From NCBI RefSeq assembly GCF_900302445.1, contig NZ_ONZF01000002.1, positions 372,001-436,000 of the forward strand: a DNA stretch of 64,000 bases, read 5' to 3'. Positions within the stretch are counted from its first letter, which is position 1. Every line of letters begins with the position of its first letter. The notes below the pieces were generated by a model. That model did not search any database, was not told where the DNA came from, and saw only the letters and a list, made by a program, of their open reading frames with translations. Source of the stretch: Palleronia abyssalis (lineage in GTDB: Bacteria > Pseudomonadota > Alphaproteobacteria > Rhodobacterales > Rhodobacteraceae). Shown one piece after another: positions 18,087 through 26,894 of this stretch. The translations under genes were made by a program, and so were the position numbers.

Positions 18087-21000
18087 ATGGCGTACCAGAC
18101 ACGGGGGCGGAACCCACTCTTCGACAGCGACACGCAGGCGATCCTCGAACGCCGCGGGCGAGAGCTGGTCGGGCTGGTGCTTCTGGGCATCGGCGCCGTG
18201 CTGGGGCTGATGCTGGCGACCTATGTGCCCGACGATCCCTCGTGGCTGGCCGCCACGTCAGAGCCTGCGCAGAACATGATGGGCCGGCTTGGGGCGTCCA
18301 TAGCCTCGCCTATGATCATAATCGCGGGCCTTGGGGCTTGGGGACTGCCTGCGGCCCTGGCGCTTTGGGGCGGGCGATTCCTGTTCCACACCGGGGCAGA
18401 CCGTGCCGTGTCGCGTGCTGTCTTCGTGCCGATCGGCGTGGCGCTTCTATCCGTCTACCTTTCGACCCATGCGCCCGGCCCATCGTGGGAGCAGAGCTTC
18501 GGCCTTGGCGGCTTGTTCGGCGATACCGCGCTGGGGACGCTTCTTGGCCTCTTCGGGGTAAGCGGTGCGTTCGGCCTGAAGATGACCGCCCTCGGGATCA
18601 TGATCCTGACGCTGGCTGTCGGGGGCTTTGTCCTGGGGTTCACCCGCGACGAGGTGACGGGCATCGCCACCTGGCTTCTGCGTGGTTCGGTCCTGAGCTA
18701 TGCGGGGCTTGTCGCGGTCCTGGGCTTCGGGCAACGCGGTGTGGCCAAGGGTATGACAGCTAGCGCGCGGGCCGCCGCCGAACGCATCGACACCATGCGG
18801 GTCCGCAGGGCGGAACGTGCCTTCGACAATGAAGACGACGACGAAATCGCCTTCGATGACGAGGAAGAACCTGCGCCTGCTCCAGCCCCGCGCGCCCGTC
18901 CGGTCCTGCGCGCATCGCGCCACACCCCGGAGTGGGACCACACGGGCGACACGGAGGTCGAGGATGACGACCGGCCGTTCCCCGACTTCGACCTCGACGC
19001 GGAACCCGCTCCGGCACCAAGCTTCCTGACCCGTATCGGGGGCAAGCTTGGCCTCACGCAGCCCGATCATCCGGACTTCATTCCCGAAGTCGAGATGCAG
19101 TCCGAAGAAGGTGACGATCGGGTCCGGTCGAAGATCTCGGACGCCATCCGTCAGCGCGCGCGCACGCAGCCCGTCCTGACCGGATCGCGCAGCGCCATTC
19201 CGTCTGTCAAACGCAAGAAGCACCCGCGCGGGCCGCAACCGATCCTTCTGCCGAAGGAGCCGCGCCTGTCGACCGCCGAACAGGAGCCGCCGATCTCGGC
19301 CCCCGCGCCCAAGGCCCCGTTCCATGAAGCGCCCGAGGACATGGCCGACGACGTCTACGCCGACGAGGCGGTGTATGACGACATAGACGACCGCAACTTG
19401 TCCGAACACGTGCCAGACGACGAGGACTGGTCCGAGGACGACATGCCCAGCTCGGAACTGGCCGCGGCAGAGCCGTCGCGCACCCCGCGCTTCGCCCCCA
19501 CCGTCAAGCGCGAGGCGCCGAAGCCCAAGGTCCAGCATGTCCAGAAAAAGCCCCTACGCCCCTCGTCGCGCGCTGTGGCCGAGGCGCAACCGAACCTGGC
19601 ATTCGAGGACAACGACACCGGCTACGAACACCCCCCGCTGAACCTTCTGACCGATCCCAAGACGGTCGAACGCCACGTCCTCTCGGACGAGGCGCTGGAA
19701 GAGAACGCGCGGATGCTGGAAACCGTGCTGGACGACTACGGCGTCAAGGGCGAGATCGTCAGCGTCCGTCCCGGCCCAGTCGTCACCATGTACGAGCTGG
19801 AACCGGCACCGGGTCTTAAGGCCAGCCGCGTGATTGGTCTGGCCGACGACATTGCCCGGTCGATGAGTGCCCTGTCCGCCCGCGTCTCGACCGTTCCGGG
19901 CCGGTCGGTCATCGGCATCGAACTGCCCAACGAAAAGCGCGAGATGTGCGTCCTGCGCGAGATCCTGTCGGCCCGCGATTTCGGCGACGGCAACCAGCGC
20001 CTTCCCCTGGCGCTGGGCAAGGATATCGGAGGCGACCCGGTGGTCGCGAACCTGGCCAAGATGCCCCACCTGCTGATCGCGGGGACGACCGGCTCGGGCA
20101 AATCCGTGGCGATCAACACCATGATCCTGTCACTACTCTACAAGCTGACGCCGGAAGAATGCCGGATGATCATGATCGACCCCAAGATGCTGGAACTGTC
20201 AGTCTACGACGGCATCCCGCATCTGCTGTCGCCTGTCGTGACGGACCCCAAAAAGGCTGTCGTCGCCCTCAAATGGACCGTGGGCGAGATGGAGGACCGC
20301 TATCGCAAGATGTCCAAGATGGGCGTGCGCAACATCGAGGGCTATAACAGTCGCGTGCGCGATGCGCTGGGCAAGGGCGAGATGTTCGAGCGCACGGTCC
20401 AGACCGGCTTCGACGACGAGACGGGCGAGCCGATCTTCGAGACCGAAGAGATGCAGCCCGAAATCCTGCCCTTCATCGTCGTCATCGTGGACGAGATGGC
20501 GGACCTGATGATGGTGGCCGGCAAAGAGATCGAGGCCTGCATCCAGCGTCTGGCACAGATGGCGCGGGCCTCCGGTATCCATTTGATCATGGCCACGCAG
20601 CGCCCGTCCGTTGACGTCATCACCGGAACGATCAAGGCGAACTTCCCCACCCGAATCAGCTTCCAGGTGACATCCAAGATCGACAGCCGCACTATCCTGG
20701 GGGAGCAGGGGGCCGAGCAGCTTCTGGGCATGGGCGACATGCTGTATATGGCGGGGGGGTCGAAGATCACCCGCGTGCACGGGCCCTTCTGCTCGGACGA
20801 GGAGGTCGAGGAAATCGTCAGCTATCTCAAGTCCTTCGGGCCGCCCGACTATAAGTCTGGCGTCGTCGAAGGGCCGGATGACGAGAAGGGCGGCGATATC
20901 GATGCGGTCCTCGGCCTGGGCGGAAATACCGGGGGCGAGGATGCGCTTTATGATGAAGCGGTCCAGATCGTCGCGAAGGACCGCAAGTGTTCGACGTCCT

Positions 21001-21131
21001 ACATCCAGCGCAAGCTTGGCATCGGCTACAACAAGGCTGCGCGCTTGGTCGAACAGATGGAGGACCAGGGCGTCGTCAGCAGCGCCAATCACGTCGGCAA
21101 GCGCGAGGTACTGGTGCCTGAAGTAGGCTGA
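18087..21131 (+). CDS. ftsK: DNA translocase FtsK
   Basis: The 1014-residue translocase has four to five N-terminal membrane helices (about residues 30-210) and a long acidic/proline-rich linker (210-500). The motor domain follows, with Walker A GTTGSGKS near residue 665 and the Walker B region [13 protein letters not shown]. The C-terminal winged-helix gamma domain reads [22 protein letters not shown]. It is anchored at the septum and pumps chromosome dimers toward dif for XerCD. ATG 18087 is preferred over 18069 because AGAGGAA precedes it. In relatives lolA follows directly; here a signalling pair and dps intervene. Confidence 0.96.
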   Translation: MAYQTRGRNPLFDSDTQAILERRGRELVGLVLLGIGAVLGLMLATYVPDDPSWLAATSEPAQNMMGRLGASIASPMIIIAGLGAWGLPAALALWGGRFLFHTGADRAVSRAVFVPIGVALLSVYLSTHAPGPSWEQSFGLGGLFGDTALGTLLGLFGVSGAFGLKMTALGIMILTLAVGGFVLGFTRDEVTGIATWLLRGSVLSYAGLVAVLGFGQRGVAKGMTASARAAAERIDTMRVRRAERAFDNEDDDEIAFDDEEEPAPAPAPRARPVLRASRHTPEWDHTGDTEVEDDDRPFPDFDLDAEPAPAPSFLTRIGGKLGLTQPDHPDFIPEVEMQSEEGDDRVRSKISDAIRQRARTQPVLTGSRSAIPSVKRKKHPRGPQPILLPKEPRLSTAEQEPPISAPAPKAPFHEAPEDMADDVYADEAVYDDIDDRNLSEHVPDDEDWSEDDMPSSELAAAEPSRTPRFAPTVKREAPKPKVQHVQKKPLRPSSRAVAEAQPNLAFEDNDTGYEHPPLNLLTDPKTVERHVLSDEALEENARMLETVLDDYGVKGEIVSVRPGPVVTMYELEPAPGLKASRVIGLADDIARSMSALSARVSTVPGRSVIGIELPNEKREMCVLREILSARDFGDGNQRLPLALGKDIGGDPVVANLAKMPHLLIAGTTGSGKSVAINTMILSLLYKLTPEECRMIMIDPKMLELSVYDGIPHLLSPVVTDPKKAVVALKWTVGEMEDRYRKMSKMGVRNIEGYNSRVRDALGKGEMFERTVQTGFDDETGEPIFETEEMQPEILPFIVVIVDEMADLMMVAGKEIEACIQRLAQMARASGIHLIMATQRPSVDVITGTIKANFPTRISFQVTSKIDSRTILGEQGAEQLLGMGDMLYMAGGSKITRVHGPFCSDEEVEEIVSYLKSFGPPDYKSGVVEGPDDEKGGDIDAVLGLGGNTGGEDALYDEAVQIVAKDRKCSTSYIQRKLGIGYNKAARLVEQMEDQGVVSSANHVGKREVLVPEVG

Positions 21132-21247
21132 GGCAGGCTTATTACGTCTGCCGTTAGGGGAAACGTAAGAGATTCCCGGCTTTCCTTGATGCCGGGGATT
21201 GCCGCGACCATGCGGCTGTCCTGTCCTGAGTAAGGCGAGCGGACGGT

Positions 21248-22807
21248 ATGGAAGGCAGGATCAAAAGCGGAGAAGAACGACCCGCCTTGCCGGAACGTCC
21301 GTATCTGCGGCGTCGCGTTGCCACCGCGATGATCGTGCTTCTGGTTCCGCTTGTCCTGTCCAGCGTGGCCTCGGTAGCCTACCATCGAACATCTGCAATC
21401 AATGCCCGCTATGCGGTGGCATTCAGTGAACTTTTGGGCCGCATCTCGCATCTCGATCGCGAAGTCGCCAGGGCGGAATCGGGGCGCGATGAAGACCCGG
21501 AGATTTGGCGCGAAGAGTTCATAAGCGCCCTCGGCCTTTTCAGTGCGATCCGGGCTGCCGATCCGGATGGTGGCGAGATCATGGATACGACCGGCGACGA
21601 TGATTTGCAGCCGTTGATGCGCCGAAAGGTCGACGTAGGATTGGACCCGTTCGAGTTGAGCGTTCAGGCCGGTTTGGCGGGGTACGATATGCCCGATAGT
21701 TTGAAGAAGGTTTGGGAAGCAGGTCCGGAATTTTCGGATAGTCGGGTCAGCGCACTTGAAAAGAAATTTGGCGAAATCCTCATAGCGGCCGCCCCTATCC
21801 TGTTGGACGGTGGACGCGACGAGAACGAATTTGCGCAATACTGGGCGGCCTCTACCGAAATATCTCACAGAGAACTCGAAGGGGTATCGAAAGTCCTGCA
21901 GGAGAGCTCTCGTGTCGCCGGACAGGCGCCGGTTGTGCTTGCTTGTGTAGTTCTGGTTATTGCGTTGATGGGGGTGGCTTTCGCATGGATGGCGGTCATC
22001 CGCCCCCTGATCAAGCGAGTGGGGCGGATTCAGCGCGCCTTGGCGCGGGAGGCGGTGGCTGCCCACGCCGCCGACAGGGCCAAAACGGAATTTCTCGCCT
22101 CCGTCAGCCACGAACTCCGCACGCCGATGAACGGGATTATTGGGGGTATCCAGCTTCTTGAGGCGTCCGACCTGTCCGAGTCCGACCGCGAAACGGTTCA
22201 AATCATGAGCGATTGCGCGGAAAGCCAGATGTTGCTGATAGAGCAACTCCTGACTTTTGGTGAGATCGAGGCCGGCGTCGTTCGACCGGTAACCTCACCC
22301 GTCGACCTTGCGAAGGTCGTGAGGGACGCGTTGGGCTCGGTTGCCCTAAACGCTTACCAAAAGGGACTGATGCTCAGGACCGATATGCCCGCAGATCTTC
22401 CGATGATAGAAAGCGACGGGGAGCGATTGCACCAAATCGTCGGGAACCTGGTGGAAAATGCGGTTAAGTTTACCGATGCAGGTCAGGTAGCGGTGGGTGT
22501 TCGCGTCCTGTCCGGGGAAAGCGGCGCGGTGACCGTCCGTATCGACGTGACTGATACCGGGCCCGGCATCGCGTATGAACATCGCAATCGGATATTTGAA
22601 CGGTTTACCCAAGTCGACGGGTCATCCAGCCGCCGAACGGGCGGTACAGGGTTGGGACTTGCTATCGCCCGCGGTATCGCCCGCGATCTTGGTGGCGATG
22701 TCGCACTGCACAGCCGACCGGAAGAAGGCTCGACCTTCACGCTCTCCCTTCCGGCACGTTTGGCAAAAGCATCGGAGCGCAATTCCGGCGAAGACCTTGC
22801 CGCATGA
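21248..22807 (+). CDS. Membrane sensor histidine kinase
   Basis: The 519-residue kinase has a membrane segment at about residues 27-47, a periplasmic sensor region of roughly 180 residues with no domain I recognise, a second membrane helix at about 228-252, then a HisKA domain with the phospho-acceptor His near 287 (SVSHELRTPMNGIIGG) and a HATPase domain with N (NLVENAVKF), G1 (VTDTGPGI), F (FERFTQVD) and G2 (GTGLGLAIARGI) boxes. HisKA of this type usually belongs to phosphorelays. Its stop overlaps the start of the adjacent receiver gene (ATGA), which is frameshifted. DNA across the sensor region is less GC-rich than the neighbours, hinting at later acquisition. Confidence 0.92.
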   Translation: MEGRIKSGEERPALPERPYLRRRVATAMIVLLVPLVLSSVASVAYHRTSAINARYAVAFSELLGRISHLDREVARAESGRDEDPEIWREEFISALGLFSAIRAADPDGGEIMDTTGDDDLQPLMRRKVDVGLDPFELSVQAGLAGYDMPDSLKKVWEAGPEFSDSRVSALEKKFGEILIAAAPILLDGGRDENEFAQYWAASTEISHRELEGVSKVLQESSRVAGQAPVVLACVVLVIALMGVAFAWMAVIRPLIKRVGRIQRALAREAVAAHAADRAKTEFLASVSHELRTPMNGIIGGIQLLEASDLSESDRETVQIMSDCAESQMLLIEQLLTFGEIEAGVVRPVTSPVDLAKVVRDALGSVALNAYQKGLMLRTDMPADLPMIESDGERLHQIVGNLVENAVKFTDAGQVAVGVRVLSGESGAVTVRIDVTDTGPGIAYEHRNRIFERFTQVDGSSSRRTGGTGLGLAIARGIARDLGGDVALHSRPEEGSTFTLSLPARLAKASERNSGEDLAA

Positions 22808-23186
22808 GATCTTCGGTCCCTCAGCGCCTGCGGATCCTGGTGGTCGACGATTCGGACATCAATGCGATGGTCCTGCAAAAGCTGTTGCGGATTGCGGGAT
22901 GGATTGCGACATCGCGAAAAACGGGCGTGAAAGCATAGAGATGGCCAAATCCGGTCAACACGACGTCGTGCTGATGGATATTCACATGCCGGGCATGGAC
23001 GGGGTCGAGGCCATGCGCAAGAACGTTGAGTTGCGCCCGGTGGCACCGCCGCGTGTGATCGCGGTGACTGCGAACGTCTCGATGGAACAACGTCGGGAAT
23101 GCAGAGATGCGGGATTTGCAGATTTCGTCCCCAAACCGGTCCGCCTAGAGGCATTGAAATCCGCCTTGGGTCTGGCGCCAGCCTGA
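22804..23186 (+). pseudogene. Single-domain response regulator split by a one-base frameshift
   Basis: Translation from ATG 22804 gives RLRILVVDDSDINAMVLQKLLRIAG and then leaves frame, reaching a stop at 22936-22938. The remainder of a receiver continues in the next frame from about 22899 (MDCDIAKNGRESIEMAK, phospho-acceptor Asp in VVLMDIHMPGMDG, Thr region AVTANVS, Lys in FVPKPVRLEALKSAL) to 23186. The two halves join perfectly if one base is restored in the GCGGGATGG region (22894-22902); the total length is 383 bp, one short of 128 codons. It is translationally coupled to the kinase and would be its receiver. Options are a true pseudogene, a sequence error, or two separately translated pieces. 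Confidence 0.82.
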
Positions 23187-23204
23187 CGTGCTGCCGCCAG
23201 CCAG

Positions 23205-23233
23205 TATGCCCGGCACGGAGTGCACCGGGCATA
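23205..23233. terminator. Hairpin between receiver gene and dps, probable terminator
   Basis: A perfect 9-bp stem TATGCCCGG (23205-23213) pairs with 23225-23233 across an 11-base loop, between convergent genes. T tracts are poor on both strands, so efficiency is uncertain. Confidence 0.5.
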
Positions 23234-23240
23234 TGTTCGA

Positions 23241-23732
23241 TCAAGCGTCGGACGGCTCGGGCATATTGGCCGCAATGAACCACGCGTCCTTGTCGATCTG
23301 ACGCGAGACCTCGGTGAACAGATCCTCGGTGTCGTCGTCACCGATTTCACCGGCCTCTTCCAATGCACCCCGGATCTTCTCGCCCACATCTAGGAACCGT
23401 TCGCGCAGAGCCTCGAGATGGATCTGGATGTCCTTCTCCCCCAGCGGATACGGCGTCATCGTCGTTTTCTCGGCCACCACTTCGGCGGTCCCGTCGGCGA
23501 ACCCGCCGAGGATGACCGCACGCTCGGCGATCAGGTCCGAGGATTCCCGCAAACGATCGGCCACGTCGTCCAGAAGCTCGTGGACGCCGATGAAACCAGG
23601 CCCGCGCAAGTTCCAGTGTGCTTGCTTGGTGGCGAGGGCAAGCGAGATCACGTCGCTCAGCCGGGCGTTCAGAAGGTCGATGATCTTCGAGCGGGTGTTG
23701 TCGTTGAGACCAGCAACGAATGCTTCAGGCAT
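23241..23732 (-). CDS. dps: Dps family ferritin-like DNA-protection protein
   Basis: The 163-residue four-helix protein has the intersubunit ferroxidase signature in order: the His of KQAHWNLRGPGFIGVHELL, then the Asp/Glu cluster DDVADRLRESSDLIAER. Later helices carry EKDIQIHLEALRERF and the tail DKDAWFIAANMPEPSDA. Dps oxidises ferrous iron with peroxide and coats DNA in stress. ATG 23732 has a strong AGGAGG site. It is convergent with the kinase/receiver pair and divergent from lolA. Lysine-rich N-terminal DNA-binding tails are absent, so DNA binding is uncertain. Confidence 0.92.
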   Translation of the reverse strand: MPEAFVAGLNDNTRSKIIDLLNARLSDVISLALATKQAHWNLRGPGFIGVHELLDDVADRLRESSDLIAERAVILGGFADGTAEVVAEKTTMTPYPLGEKDIQIHLEALRERFLDVGEKIRGALEEAGEIGDDDTEDLFTEVSRQIDKDAWFIAANMPEPSDA

Positions 23733-23910
23733 GTTTGCCTCCTACGATTTGAATTCGGTTGGGCGCGTAAAATGACGCGTCCTTCGTCTTGTTAAATCGA
23801 AGGCCGGGCTTCGGTTCCGTCCCATGACGGGTGGCTGTTATGCGATGACCTTTGGCGTCCCGGCGCAGGCCGCCTATATCGAGGGCCAATCCAACGAACG
23901 GAGCCCACAC

Positions 23911-24522
23911 ATGCTCGACCGCAGAACCTTCCTTGCCGCCGCTGGCGCATCGGCCCTGATTGCGGCTCCAGCCGCAGCCGCGCCGATCCCTCTGTCGCAG
24001 CTCTCCCAGTACCTGAACGGCCTGTCCGCTGCGCAGGCGCAGTTCACCCAGATCAACGGGGATGGAACGATCTCCACCGGCACGCTGTACATCAACCGCC
24101 CCGGCCGGATGCGCTTCGATTATGATCCGCCCGAGGAAACGCTGGTGATGGCGGGTGGCGGATCTGTCGCAATCTTCGACGGGAAATCGAACAGCGTGAA
24201 CCCCGAAACCTACCCTCTGAGCCAGACGCCGCTGTCGATCATCCTCGACCGGAACGTGAACCTTGGGCGCGCGGGGATGGTCCAGGGCCACCGTCAGGAC
24301 GGCAACAAGACGATCGTCACCGCTCAGGACCCCCAGCGCCCGCAATACGGCCAACTGGAACTGGTGTTCACCGGCGACCCGCTGACGTTGCGCCAGTGGG
24401 TGGTAATCGATGGGCAGGGGAATCGCACGACGACTGCCTTGGGCAGCCTGCAACGCGTCAGCAGCTTGCCCGCCAGCTATTTCTCGATCCCGACAGAGGT
24501 CCAGTCGCGCGGCGGGCAATAA
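23911..24522 (+). CDS. lolA: Outer-membrane lipoprotein carrier protein LolA
   Basis: The 203-residue periplasmic chaperone starts at ATG 23911 with a Tat-like N-region (LDRRTFLAAAGASALIAAPAAAA). The mature part matches LolA: LSQYLNGLSAAQAQFTQING, TGTLYINRPGRMRFDYDPP, VAIFDGKSNSVN, and the strands leading to QWVVIDGQGNRTTTAL. It ferries lipoproteins from LolCDE to the outer membrane. GGAG lies about 10 bases upstream. In related genomes it follows ftsK directly; here it is about 2.8 kb away. The frame is open upstream to 23824, but that part lacks a signal peptide order. It ends 3 bp from the convergent transglycosylase gene. Confidence 0.92.
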   Translation: MLDRRTFLAAAGASALIAAPAAAAPIPLSQLSQYLNGLSAAQAQFTQINGDGTISTGTLYINRPGRMRFDYDPPEETLVMAGGGSVAIFDGKSNSVNPETYPLSQTPLSIILDRNVNLGRAGMVQGHRQDGNKTIVTAQDPQRPQYGQLELVFTGDPLTLRQWVVIDGQGNRTTTALGSLQRVSSLPASYFSIPTEVQSRGGQ

Positions 24523-24525
24523 CGC

Positions 24526-25110
24526 TCAAAGTCTGCGGCAGCTGCGCAATTGGCCTTCGTAAAGTTGGGCGCGCGACTGAACCCTCTGGGACACCGTCAA
24601 AAGCCAAGGCTTCGCGTTGTAGCTGCCGCGGGAATACCCGGTCCGCCCCTCGTGATAGGCGAGGTACTGATTGCGGGCATCGGACTTGGAGATCCCAAGG
24701 CTTTTCGTGGTCTGGTCCATGTACCAGCCCATGAAATCGGTCGCATCGTCGATGTCGTCGCGCTTGGCGCGGCGACGATCCTGTTTATCCTTGTACTCTT
24801 CCCACGTCCCATCCAGCGCCTGACTGTAGCCGTAGGCCGAGCTTTGCCGCCCCATGGGAATGACCCCGAGGGTAAACCGAAGCGGTGTTCGGGCATTGCC
24901 GATGAACTTCGATTCCTGGTGGATGGTCGCCATTTGAACGGGAACGGGCACGCCCCAGCGGCGCTCGGTCCTGCGCATGGCACGCAGGTAATGCGGACGC
25001 TCGGACACGATATCGCATGCGTTCTCGAGATTGCGGGGCGCCGTGCTTTCGGTGCTGCCGCATGACGCGACAAACAGCAAAAGGACGAGCGCACGGATGT
25101 GTTTGCTCAT
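24526..25110 (-). CDS. Lytic transglycosylase (SLT-type) lipoprotein
   Basis: The 194-residue product has a lipobox (LLLFVASCGS, Cys at about 17). The SLT-like domain has its catalytic glutamate in MATIHQESKFIGNAR, with the downstream GYSQALDGTWEEYK and AYHEGRTGYSRGSY motifs typical of lysozyme-like transglycosylases. It cleaves the glycan strand of murein at the outer membrane inner face or periplasm. No partner gene is adjacent. It converges on lolA with 3 bp between stops. Confidence 0.88.
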   Translation of the reverse strand: MSKHIRALVLLLFVASCGSTESTAPRNLENACDIVSERPHYLRAMRRTERRWGVPVPVQMATIHQESKFIGNARTPLRFTLGVIPMGRQSSAYGYSQALDGTWEEYKDKQDRRRAKRDDIDDATDFMGWYMDQTTKSLGISKSDARNQYLAYHEGRTGYSRGSYNAKPWLLTVSQRVQSRAQLYEGQLRSCRRL

Positions 25111-25181
25111 GTAAAACCGCTCGATGCTTGTTGGTCTTTTTTAGACAATTATAGCACTGGTAGGCGCGCGCGCCTACCCCG

Positions 25182-26063
25182 TCAGATGGTCCAGCCCAAA
25201 ACGAGCGGCAAATAGATGACGGAGGCCAGCGTCGAGACCACGACAAGGCTAGCGACCGCGTCGGAATCGGCGCCGTATTTCGCGGCTAGCAGATACGATG
25301 TCACAGCCACGGGTGTCGCGACCTGTATCACGAGGACGGCAAAAGCGACCGGCGGAAGATCGAACGTCCGCCCCACGACGACGGCGATACCGATACAAGC
25401 CCCGGCCTTGACGACCGACAGAAGCGTCGGACGGACGAAGCTTTGCGGGGCAAGGCGGGCGACGGCGACCCCCAGCGTGATGAGCATGAGGGGGATCGCC
25501 AATTGGCCGATGAGGGCCAAGGTGTTGGTCAGAAAGACCGGTGTTTCCCACCCCTGCCACAGGAACAGCGCGCCCAGAAGCGTGCCCGCGACCATCGGCT
25601 CGCGCAGGACCCGGGTCAGCGATCCACCGCCCGACACGATCCAGACGCCTGCGGTGAAGGAATAGACGGCCATGACGGCGAAGATCACGACCGCATAACC
25701 CAGCCCCTCGTCTCCGAACGCGAACAGGGCAAGCGGCAAGCCAAGGTTACCGGTGTTCCCGAAGATCAGCGGCGCAAGATAGGTCCGAATGTCCAGCCTC
25801 AGAAGCAGCGCCAAGGCAAGCATGGTGATCGTCACGCCCGCGTAGGCGACGGCAGCCGCCATGAACACGGCGGTCAGCGCGGTCGGGTCGATCTCTGTCC
25901 GCATGAGGGACGTGAAGATCAGGCAGGGCACCCCCAGCGTCATCGACATGCGGGTGACGAATTCCAGTTCGTACTCGAAACCCATCTTTACCCAGACGAA
26001 ACCGATTGCGGCCAGGATGAAGACGGGTGCGACCACTTCGCCGACTGTAAGAACGAGGTTCAC
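25182..26063 (-). CDS. AEC family transporter
   Basis: The 293-residue integral membrane protein has about ten hydrophobic helices split into two five-helix halves. They include the AEC crossover motifs LIFGNTGNLGLPLALFAFG and, in the second half, LVIQVATPVAVTSYLLAAKYG. Members of the auxin efflux carrier/malonate family export organic anions; the substrate here cannot be told. It is monocistronic, with about 70 bp to the transglycosylase start and a divergent gap to hspQ of about 80 bp that should hold both promoters. Confidence 0.9.
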   Translation of the reverse strand: MNLVLTVGEVVAPVFILAAIGFVWVKMGFEYELEFVTRMSMTLGVPCLIFTSLMRTEIDPTALTAVFMAAAVAYAGVTITMLALALLLRLDIRTYLAPLIFGNTGNLGLPLALFAFGDEGLGYAVVIFAVMAVYSFTAGVWIVSGGGSLTRVLREPMVAGTLLGALFLWQGWETPVFLTNTLALIGQLAIPLMLITLGVAVARLAPQSFVRPTLLSVVKAGACIGIAVVVGRTFDLPPVAFAVLVIQVATPVAVTSYLLAAKYGADSDAVASLVVVSTLASVIYLPLVLGWTI

Positions 26064-26143
26064 AGTGTGTTTCCGGCGATACCAAGGGATTTATTGGACA
26101 TCCAGATTGGTGTTCTCCATCTTCATGGGCTAGGGGATACGCC

Positions 26144-26470
26144 ATGTTGAAGACACGTGCACGCTACCATCTCGGGCAGATCGTCCGCCATCGCAAGCAC
26201 CCCTTTCGGGGTGTCATTTTCGATGTCGATCCCACCTTCGCGAATACAGAGGAATGGTACGAATCCATTCCCGAGGAAGCGCGTCCTGCCCGGGATCAGC
26301 CATTCTATCACCTGTTGGCCGAGAACGACCAAAGCTACTACGTCGCCTACGTTTCCGAGCAGAACCTCGAAGCGGACTATTCGGGCGAACCCGTGGGGCA
26401 TCCCGATCTGCCCGATTTCTTTGGTGAGATCGAGGACGGCACCTATCCCCTGCACTACCAGTTGAACTGA
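26144..26470 (+). CDS. hspQ: Heat shock protein HspQ
   Basis: The 108-residue protein matches HspQ/YccV: ARYHLGQIVRHRKHPFRGVIFDVDP at the start, EWYESIPEEARPARDQPFYHLLAEN in the middle and AYVSEQNLEADYSG. HspQ binds hemimethylated DNA in E. coli and acts as an adaptor and enhancer of Lon-type degradation in enterics. ATG 26144 has AGGGGA upstream. The gene is alone on its strand, divergent from the AEC gene and convergent with the rhodanese gene. Confidence 0.93.
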   Translation: MLKTRARYHLGQIVRHRKHPFRGVIFDVDPTFANTEEWYESIPEEARPARDQPFYHLLAENDQSYYVAYVSEQNLEADYSGEPVGHPDLPDFFGEIEDGTYPLHYQLN

Positions 26471-26491
26471 CGCGGGCGCGCAGTCGGAAGA

Positions 26492-26884
26492 CTATTCCGA
26501 CTTGCGCTCGATCGGCAGGCCGCGGTCCCGCCAACCGGAAAACCCTTCGTCCATCTCGGCTACGTTCGCAACGCCCATGTCGATCAGGGCCTTCGCCGCC
26601 AAAGCGGATCGCATGGCCCCGGCGCAAAACAGGATCAGTCGCTTTTCGGTGGCGAATATGGGGCGGTGATACGGGCTTTCGGGATCGATCCAGAATTCCA
26701 GCATGCCGCGCGGGGCATGGACCGCGTCTGGAACGCGCCCCTCGCGGTCCAACTCGCGAATATCACGGATGTCGACGAGAATCGCGTCGCCCGAGTCGGC
26801 CATGGCCTTGGCTGCATCGGGGGGGAGAGTTTCAATCTGCGCTTTCGCTTGCGCCACGAGTTCGGAAACAGATGTGATCGCCAT
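26492..26884 (-). CDS. Rhodanese-like domain protein
   Basis: This 130-residue single-domain rhodanese has AILVDIRDIRELDREGRVPDAVHAPRG, the active-site loop LILFCAGAMRSALAA (Cys followed by Ala-Gly-Ala-Met-Arg-Ser) and EMDEGFSGWRDRGLP. It would carry a persulfide on the cysteine; the physiological sulfur acceptor is unknown. ATG 26884 follows GAGGAGG, which overlaps the end region of the gamma-glutamyltransferase gene 10 bp upstream, so the two are one transcript. Linkage to glutathione turnover would suit a sulfur-handling role, but that is inference. Confidence 0.9.
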   Translation of the reverse strand: MAITSVSELVAQAKAQIETLPPDAAKAMADSGDAILVDIRDIRELDREGRVPDAVHAPRGMLEFWIDPESPYHRPIFATEKRLILFCAGAMRSALAAKALIDMGVANVAEMDEGFSGWRDRGLPIERKSE

Positions 26885-26894
26885 CCGATCCTCC

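Noticed and set aside
21132-21247. Hairpin after ftsK (CCCGGC...GCCGGG) as a terminator
   Set aside because: The stem is only six bases around a ten-base loop and no T run follows on the plus strand, so I could not support it as a terminator.
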